NCBI GenBank assembly: GCA_949286405.1 | Contig: CASECH010000123.1 | Coordinates: forward strand, 1-10,064 | Length of the DNA: 10,064 nucleotides | Origin: an uncultured bacterium | GTDB taxonomy: Bacteria > Cyanobacteriota > Vampirovibrionia > Gastranaerophilales > Gastranaerophilaceae | Direction: 5' to 3' | Shown: positions 6,401 through 10,064 of the stretch, piece by piece | How positions within the stretch are numbered: the first letter of the stretch is position 1 | How the letters are laid out: each line of letters begins with the position of its first letter | Program-made: the position numbers and the translations under genes | The notes under the pieces: model-generated | What the model was told of the DNA's origin: nothing | Database searches by the model: none | Seen by the model: only the letters and a program-made list of their open reading frames with translations

Positions 6401-6952
6401 ATTACATCTGACAGAAGCATTCTTTTTAGTTGTAAGCTTACAATTCATTTCAGTAATTCTATTTAAAAGCTCAATGGCAGTTTTAATTGCATTAGACGCT
6501 GAAGCTTTGAATGTATAATCTTTATCAAGACGAATTATATAAGTATTCTTTATAATTTGACGACGCAAACCTACAGATTTAGTATAATCAAATATGACTT
6601 TGTCCAGATTTAACTTGAATTTATTATATAATTTAGCACTTCCTAACAACGACTTCATTTCATCTAAATTTGGAAAATCAATAGTCATCAACACAAAGTC
6701 ATCAGTATTTGATTCATTAAGAATTACACTTTGCTCAGTACTAAAACCACATTTTTTGCATTTTTTCACTGCGGTTTGATTTATTTTGCCACACTTATGA
6801 CACTTGGTTATAATCACATAACCGCATTTTTTACAAGTATTAGTATCATTTACTGTTTTGCAAACAGGACAAATTAACTTGAGTACCTTTTTACAATTAG
6901 GGCACACAATAGCTTTATCATCTATTTCAAAACCACATTTTGGACATTCCAT
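3455..6952 (-). CDS. Large zinc-ribbon / degenerate class III cyclase-like / degenerate ATPase / TPR-like protein
   Basis: 1165 residues, no signal peptide or membrane helix seen, so probably cytoplasmic. Order seen: three CxxC-CxxC zinc ribbons (C3/C6/C17/C20, C28/C31/C40/C43, C51/C54/C65/C68); a region about 85-258 that follows the layout of class III nucleotide cyclase domains (VLMTIDFPNL with D92; IIRLDKDYTFKA followed by an alanine-rich helix; a final VLTDQSVFEIL segment) but lacks clear catalytic signatures; an acidic linker (270-325); an AAA_16/STAND-like ATPase region (about 330-590) with a Walker B-like LIFIEDFDKID (465-475) but no GxxxxGK[ST] P-loop; a helical segment with PSSLKRLMIRRLNLL (594-608) as in the cyclase-ATPase family; then TPR-like helical repeats (about 690-1135) and an acidic tail. 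The architecture resembles the zinc-ribbon/cyclase/ATPase/TPR signalling proteins, here probably a pseudoenzyme. Its position upstream of glgA is suggestive only. Function unknown. Confidence 0.8.
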   Translation of the reverse strand: MECPKCGFEIDDKAIVCPNCKKVLKLICPVCKTVNDTNTCKKCGYVIITKCHKCGKINQTAVKKCKKCGFSTEQSVILNESNTDDFVLMTIDFPNLDEMKSLLGSAKLYNKFKLNLDKVIFDYTKSVGLRRQIIKNTYIIRLDKDYTFKASASNAIKTAIELLNRITEMNCKLTTKKNASVRCNVFLLKRSIHDNPYNYESGYNISLINQSLKKKEDKVLNTFQVLTDQSVFEILENDYKISPLNSVMVNNKMEMFYEADVRDLVRVEFPQEEDEDEIKIPNFVQNMLVEQDKLDGIALNNLDKNEDPDKIYDLETINFEEINCEFIRTESLDVFYHIVNKLQSNPKSIIGIKTADIYKPYSIKVLNTIENLGLYNNIITVTCYDEMKYAPYSFFRDLLAAIFEYTISQKLFSQNDFTMFASVDPDGLVKDLINLKERNNSNSEDTRYIYFDIFLTLLQAIPKTLIFIEDFDKIDSSSYDVLKYIFEAFDKLEVSYLISYNPDFSLHKQSHFLLSKPYYAEINLKPTPFEKLVEENKDYYRNILDNFYFHRVAKYSCGSILFIDIAIQYLIESGVYEPKEDSIEMVNPKTIIIPSSLKRLMIRRLNLLKDDMNALKFLTSVVLLGTRVDVPTIESLGYENVSEIIDKLSHMGYVYFYNNCLYFPNYNLLRECVLEVMPPVSLKEIANELFEKVFDYSMPSPVKAYLYSILGDSASEQREWELLAQVNLSLGDFSSYLNCTAKILELLEASLTEENSESIENYKLQLYENISNNLYEYVPEKTSDIAELTLKNLEASNEVDKTIMLCNKMIQGNLIDGNYFHALELTHKVLSLLPPASLNPDAPDFNSYFFLMSLIHIHILFNIGALCDCMEVGYKVLNVVSEASIPRLKPEYIDEGVFRNMLIDAVGYVALANVLMLGGNVQDFLNIVRSDLNNIPTSYDIFVALQDMIHGRKVNLNINNFDNNDRFGKVIFHIMTAYSSFNGDYVNFAEQVYKAKILAKVNSVHQLELFSDLLIGYAYMNIGSYEKAEDIIYKIIKATNANGMTNLLYVAWYVMSELKLKLNQYDVAYGIINNSLIHLEKSNITTEYLLMLFKYNMFKTLMFKRQYDKAEICIEQAKYLAEKYGVVFDFDTNPDKYIPIEENIEESESGISSLESDMATIDDLE

Positions 6953-6958
6953 ACGAGA

Positions 6959-6987
6959 ATTATATCATAGCAAAGCTGTTATAACAA
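6959..6987 (-). promoter_or_regulatory. Extended -10 promoter predicting a leaderless mRNA for the large zinc-ribbon gene
   Basis: Minus strand: -35 TTGTTA (6982-6987), 17-nt spacer, -10 TATAAT (6959-6964) preceded by TGA. Six bases (TCTCGT) separate the -10 from the ATG at 6952, placing the expected first transcribed base on the A of the start codon. No Shine-Dalgarno precedes this ATG. Transcription from here would also serve glgA and the transporter. Confidence 0.72.
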
Positions 6988-7017
6988 CAATTTTACATAC
7001 ATCAAAAGATGTAATTA

Positions 7018-8187
7018 TTAATTATAACGAATACCAGCCTCTTTCATTCTTCTAATACATTCTTTGATAGTTGGAACATCTTTAGTTAGTGCAACACGGA
7101 AATAGCCTTCTCCGTACCTTCCATAACCGTTTCCAGGAGGAACAACCACATGAGCTTTTTCAAGCATAACAGTTACAAACTCCTCAGAAGTCATTCCTTT
7201 TGGAACTGGTAACCACAAGTAGAAAGTAGCTTTAGAAGGTTTAATATCCCAACCGAGCTCTTTTAGTCCATCTTCCATTGCATCTCTACGTTCTTGATAC
7301 ATTTTATTAAGCTCATCAATATATTTTTTATCAACATTAAATCCTGCTACTGCTGCATCTTGAATTGCTTTGAATGTACCACTGTCAATGTTATTTTTAA
7401 TAGTACCCAAAGCTTTAATAGCAGCTGCATTACCTGCAACAAAACCAACTCTCCATCCTGTCATATTATATGATTTTGAATGCGAATAAAATTCTATTGC
7501 AACATCTTTTGCACCTTCAACTTCTAAAATAGAAGGAGCAACATACCCATCATAAGTCATTTCACAATAGGCCATGTCATGACATAACAAAATGTCATAT
7601 TTTTTACAGAAATCAACAGCTTTTTTAAAGAAATCTAAATCAGCAATAGCACCGGTTGGATTATTTGGATAATTCAAAAACATGATTTTTGATTTTTTAG
7701 CAATATCTTCAGGAATTTTATCAAAATCAGGAAGGAAACCATTTTCTTCTAATAAAGGCATAGAATAAGGTGTACCACCGGCGAATATAGTAGCATTTTT
7801 ATAAACAGGATACCCCGGATCAGGAACTAATGTATAATCACCTTTATCCACATAAGCAAAAAATACATGTGCGATAGCTTCCTTTGAGCCTATATTTGCT
7901 AAAACTTCCTTATCAGGATCCACATCAATTCCAAAACGTTTTTTCATCCATTCAGAAGCAGCTTTTCTAAAAGAAACAGTTCCATTGTAAGGAGGATAAT
8001 CATGATTTTTTGGATTATCGATAGCCTTATGCATTTCCTCTACAATAGGAGCCAGAGTAGGTTTATCAGGATCACCGATACCCAAACTTATTATATCAAT
8101 ACCTTTTGCCTTCGCTTCATCAATCTTTCTGTCAATTTCCGCAAACAAATATGGAGGAATTTTTTCTAAACGTTCTGATACTCTCAT
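7018..8187 (-). CDS. dapL: LL-diaminopimelate aminotransferase
   Basis: A 389-residue fold-type I PLP aminotransferase converting tetrahydrodipicolinate directly to LL-diaminopimelate with glutamate as amino donor, for lysine and peptidoglycan. Visible features: LGIGDPDKPT (35-44), typical of DapL-type enzymes; NYPNNPTG (172-179); CHDMAYCE (202-209) with the PLP-contacting Asp204 and Tyr207; the Schiff-base lysine K238 in SHSKSYNMTGWR; and a substrate-carboxylate Arg near 364 in GYFRVALT. Start ATG 8187 has an AAGGAGA Shine-Dalgarno 4 nt away. Related aminotransferases (aspartate or alanine type) are possible, but the GIGDPD and SHSKSYNMTGWR context favours DapL. It is divergent from ruvB and 65 bp upstream of the zinc-ribbon gene, which has its own promoter. 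I see no confident terminator between them. Confidence 0.9.
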   Translation of the reverse strand: MRVSERLEKIPPYLFAEIDRKIDEAKAKGIDIISLGIGDPDKPTLAPIVEEMHKAIDNPKNHDYPPYNGTVSFRKAASEWMKKRFGIDVDPDKEVLANIGSKEAIAHVFFAYVDKGDYTLVPDPGYPVYKNATIFAGGTPYSMPLLEENGFLPDFDKIPEDIAKKSKIMFLNYPNNPTGAIADLDFFKKAVDFCKKYDILLCHDMAYCEMTYDGYVAPSILEVEGAKDVAIEFYSHSKSYNMTGWRVGFVAGNAAAIKALGTIKNNIDSGTFKAIQDAAVAGFNVDKKYIDELNKMYQERRDAMEDGLKELGWDIKPSKATFYLWLPVPKGMTSEEFVTVMLEKAHVVVPPGNGYGRYGEGYFRVALTKDVPTIKECIRRMKEAGIRYN

Positions 8188-8227
8188 AAGATCTCCTTCT
8201 TAACAATTACACTTAATATTGAGTTTA

Positions 8228-8236
8228 TGTTATCAT
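8228..8236 (+). promoter_or_regulatory. Candidate extended -10 for ruvB in the divergent dapL-ruvB region
   Basis: TGT followed by TATCAT (8231-8236) gives the TGnTATnAT form. No convincing -35 lies 16-18 nt upstream. The predicted start is near 8243, close to the AGAGGA Shine-Dalgarno. The dapL promoter must lie in the same 67-bp intergenic segment (8188-8254), but I could not pick one reliably. Confidence 0.4.
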
Positions 8237-8254
8237 AAAAAAAGAGGAAACACA

Positions 8255-9334
8255 ATGAGTATTATTGCAGACGATAATGATTTTGAAACCAATAGAACAA
8301 TGGCAGAAAAAAAGAAGAATTCTGTTATTAAATGTGAATGCTTAGATAATGATAAAAACTTTGAAAACTGTATCAGACCTAAAACATTTGAATCATATAT
8401 TGGACAATCGGCATTGAAAGAAACTCTCAAAATCACGATTGCAGCCGCAAAAAAAAGAGAATTACCGCTTGATCATTTACTGTTCTATGGACCACCAGGT
8501 CTTGGTAAAACAACTCTCGCCGGAGTAATAGCAGAACAAATGGGGGTTGAAATTAAAATAACCTCTGCACCTGCACTTGAAAGACCTAGAGACATAATAG
8601 GCATTTTGATGTCCCTTAAAGGTGGAGAAATTCTTTTCATTGATGAAATACACAGATTAAATAAAGTTGCAGAAGAAATTCTATACCCTGCAATGGAAGA
8701 TTTCTTTTTAGACATGACAACCGGTAAAAGTCAGACGGTAAAAACTATTCGCGTTCCACTACCAAAGTTTACACTAATCGGAGCAACAACTAAAGCCGGA
8801 GAGCTCTCAGGTCCATTAAGAGATAGATTTGGCATAATACACAGATTGGAATTCTATACAGAAGAAGAACTATCTCAGGTAATCAAAAGAACTGCAGGGA
8901 TTTTAAATATTGAAATTACAGAAGAAGGTGCACATGCTATCGCCAAAAGATCTCGCGGAACTCCTCGTATTGCAAACAGATTGGTAAAAAGAGTATCTGA
9001 TTTCGCACTAGTAAAACATGACGGAAAAATTACAGAAGATGTAGCAAATCAATCTCTTGATATCCTCAAAATTGACAATTTTGGGCTTGATACCACTGAT
9101 AGAAATTTATTGAAGTTAATTATCGAAAAATATGATGGTGGACCTGTTGGAATTGAAACAATTGCTGCAGCAATTGGTGAAGATGTAAGAACTATTGAGG
9201 ATGTATGTGAACCATTCTTACTTCAAGCAGGACTACTTCAAAGAACTCCAAGAGGGAGAAAAGTTTCCCCTGAAACATACAGACATCTTGGCTATAAGAG
9301 AATTAACATAAATGAACAAAAAAGTTTATTTTAA
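8255..9334 (+). CDS. ruvB: Holliday junction branch migration ATPase RuvB
   Basis: A 359-residue AAA+ motor that, with RuvA, drives branch migration of Holliday junctions in recombinational repair. Key sites: RPKTFESYIGQ entry motif (41-51), Walker A GPPGLGKT (79-86), Walker B LFIDEIHRL (127-135), sensor-1 region LIGATTKAG (174-182), arginine finger in GPLRDRFG (186-193), sensor-2 type GTPRIANRL (235-243), and the C-terminal winged-helix domain ending in TPRGRKVSPETYRHLG (331-346). I chose ATG 8255 because AGAGGA lies 6 nt upstream. An in-frame TTG at 8219 would add 12 residues but overlaps the probable promoter and has no ribosome binding site. About 40 residues precede the RPK motif, roughly 15 more than in E. 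coli RuvB, including three Cys. It appears monocistronic, without ruvA or ruvC beside it. Confidence 0.97.
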   Translation: MSIIADDNDFETNRTMAEKKKNSVIKCECLDNDKNFENCIRPKTFESYIGQSALKETLKITIAAAKKRELPLDHLLFYGPPGLGKTTLAGVIAEQMGVEIKITSAPALERPRDIIGILMSLKGGEILFIDEIHRLNKVAEEILYPAMEDFFLDMTTGKSQTVKTIRVPLPKFTLIGATTKAGELSGPLRDRFGIIHRLEFYTEEELSQVIKRTAGILNIEITEEGAHAIAKRSRGTPRIANRLVKRVSDFALVKHDGKITEDVANQSLDILKIDNFGLDTTDRNLLKLIIEKYDGGPVGIETIAAAIGEDVRTIEDVCEPFLLQAGLLQRTPRGRKVSPETYRHLGYKRININEQKSLF

Positions 9335-9407
9335 TAAATAATTCACTATAAGAATTATTTCACTAACGCATCTTCTTAACTAGCTAAGCAAAAAACTACA
9401 TACAACT

Positions 9408-9432
9408 AAAAAGAGGCCTAATGCCTCTTTTT
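9408..9432. terminator. Bidirectional rho-independent terminator between ruvB and the third pseudopilin
   Basis: AAAAAGAGGC (9408-9417), 5-nt loop CTAAT, GCCTCTTTTT (9423-9432): a 10-bp stem with a U-tract in both directions. It ends plus-strand ruvB, about 75 bp after its stop, and minus-strand transcription of the pseudopilin, whose TAA (9434-9432) overlaps the stem base. Confidence 0.88.
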
Positions 9433-10064
9433 TACTTACTCATATTAATTATCATATTCAATGCAGAAGTACCACCTTTTTCTGCTAAACTACGCCCTTT
9501 TATTTTAATTCCAGAGCTTGTATCTCCATTAGTGTTAAAATCAAAGACATCATACCCCCACTTATTTGGCCCCTTAGGTCCATTTACATCAACAGCAAAA
9601 AGCCTAGAATTAAAAGGATAATTAAATGAAAATAACACCTGACCATCTGAAAGGACGTATGCTATTGAATCATTACGAATTTTGCTCCCATAAAAACCCG
9701 AATTTGCTCCATAGATACTCTTATTAATTTCTTCATCAGACAAATCCGGATTATTTTCTTTCTGGATTTCATCAGCTCCTTTTATATATGCTAAACAACC
9801 TTTGCTATATGCGTTTTTATCACATACTTTCACTACTTTCAAATTTTTTAAAAATAATGCTGTGAATTCAGAGCAATCCGGTGTTGGGCCACATACATCA
9901 TTCACTAAAGGAGAACCATCTATCATTTCATAACGTTTACATATTCCATTATCATTATATTCAACACATTTGGCAGGAAGACAACCAGTTGAATAGTAAT
10001 AACAACCAGGTAAACCTCCAAAGTCTACCTGTGACTTTAAAAGGTTTTGGGATAGCATTGAATA
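9432..10064 (-). CDS. C-terminal part of a Cys-rich pseudopilin-like protein (5' end outside window)
   Basis: 210 codons are visible, open to the window edge; the real start lies beyond it, and the ATG at 10058 is probably an internal Met with no Shine-Dalgarno visible. The pilin N-terminus is therefore not seen. Assignment rests on the shared motif FAVDVNGPKGPNKWGYDVF (156-174 of the visible part), which aligns with LVIDINGLKKPNKLGNDVF in the complete pseudopilin at 141-926, and on the preceding VLSDGQVLFSF strand pattern. Eight Cys (visible residues 21, 28, 33, 42, 58, 64, 81, 90) cluster in about 70 residues, consistent with several disulfides in an exported domain. It is probably a minor pseudopilin of a type II secretion or pilus-like system. 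The acidic Asp/Asn loop resembles metal-binding loops of pseudopilins, but that is inference. Confidence 0.72.
   Translation of the reverse strand, partial: YSMLSQNLLKSQVDFGGLPGCYYYSTGCLPAKCVEYNDNGICKRYEMIDGSPLVNDVCGPTPDCSEFTALFLKNLKVVKVCDKNAYSKGCLAYIKGADEIQKENNPDLSDEEINKSIYGANSGFYGSKIRNDSIAYVLSDGQVLFSFNYPFNSRLFAVDVNGPKGPNKWGYDVFDFNTNGDTSSGIKIKGRSLAEKGGTSALNMIINMSK

Noticed and set aside
6998..7013. TACATC-AAAA-GATGTA hairpin downstream of dapL as a terminator
   Set aside because: The stem is only 6 bp and AT-rich, and no U-tract follows on the minus strand (TGTAAAATTG), so termination is unlikely.
8201..8232. Imperfect dyad TAACA...TGTTA across the dapL-ruvB divergent region as an operator
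   Set aside because: Only the outer five bases match well and the inner bases do not align symmetrically. Expected by chance in DNA this AT-rich.
8219..8254. TTG at 8219 as the ruvB start
   Set aside because: No ribosome binding site, it overlaps the likely promoter, and ATG 8255 has AGAGGA at 6 nt.
9421..9621. Plus-strand frame of 66 codons antisense to the third pseudopilin
   Set aside because: It begins inside the bidirectional terminator and mirrors the pseudopilin coding strand; no family features.

Overview
The window suggests a low-GC, Gram-negative-type bacterium. The best guess is a non-photosynthetic relative of Cyanobacteria (Melainabacteria/Vampirovibrionia, order Gastranaerophilales). 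This rests on three things: strong AT bias; type II/IV-type pseudopilins with the GFTLAEVLITLGIIGVVAAM N-terminus, a family I associate with such gut genomes; and lysine/peptidoglycan synthesis through an LL-diaminopimelate aminotransferase, the route used by Cyanobacteria among others. The assignment is inference, since there is no rRNA in the window.

Layout: at 1-32 (minus) there is only the promoter, ribosome binding site and first codons of what looks like another pseudopilin, cut off inside a run of G. A complete pseudopilin gene (141-926, minus, possibly starting at 1030) follows, bounded by its own promoter(s) and terminator. Next comes a tight minus-strand cluster read from 6952 down to 1074: a 1165-residue zinc-ribbon / degenerate cyclase-like / degenerate ATPase / TPR-like protein, then glycogen synthase (glgA, 24 bp later), then a 10-TM EamA-type transporter (17 bp later). 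Upstream of it on the same strand is dapL (7018-8187). Across a short divergent promoter region ruvB runs on the plus strand (8255-9334) and meets, at a bidirectional terminator, the C-terminal part of a third, Cys-rich pseudopilin (9432-10064, minus) that leaves the window.

How it fits together: dapL, glgA and ruvB are ordinary housekeeping genes for diaminopimelate synthesis, glycogen synthesis and Holliday junction migration. The large multidomain protein shares a probable transcript with glgA and the transporter; it looks like a signalling or scaffold protein whose enzymatic motifs have decayed, and its function is unknown. The pseudopilins are independent self-contained units.

The most unusual signals are (1) a 10-G homopolymer in a well-formed translated leader upstream of the complete pseudopilin, out of frame with it by one base and repeated nearly identically at the window edge, which is a candidate phase-variation or slippage switch; (2) two extended -10 promoters placed exactly 6 nt before ATG codons, predicting leaderless mRNAs; and (3) the degenerate zinc-ribbon/cyclase/ATPase/TPR protein. 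No CRISPR array, tRNA, rRNA or insertion sequence was seen. No gene-free stretch exceeds 300 bases.
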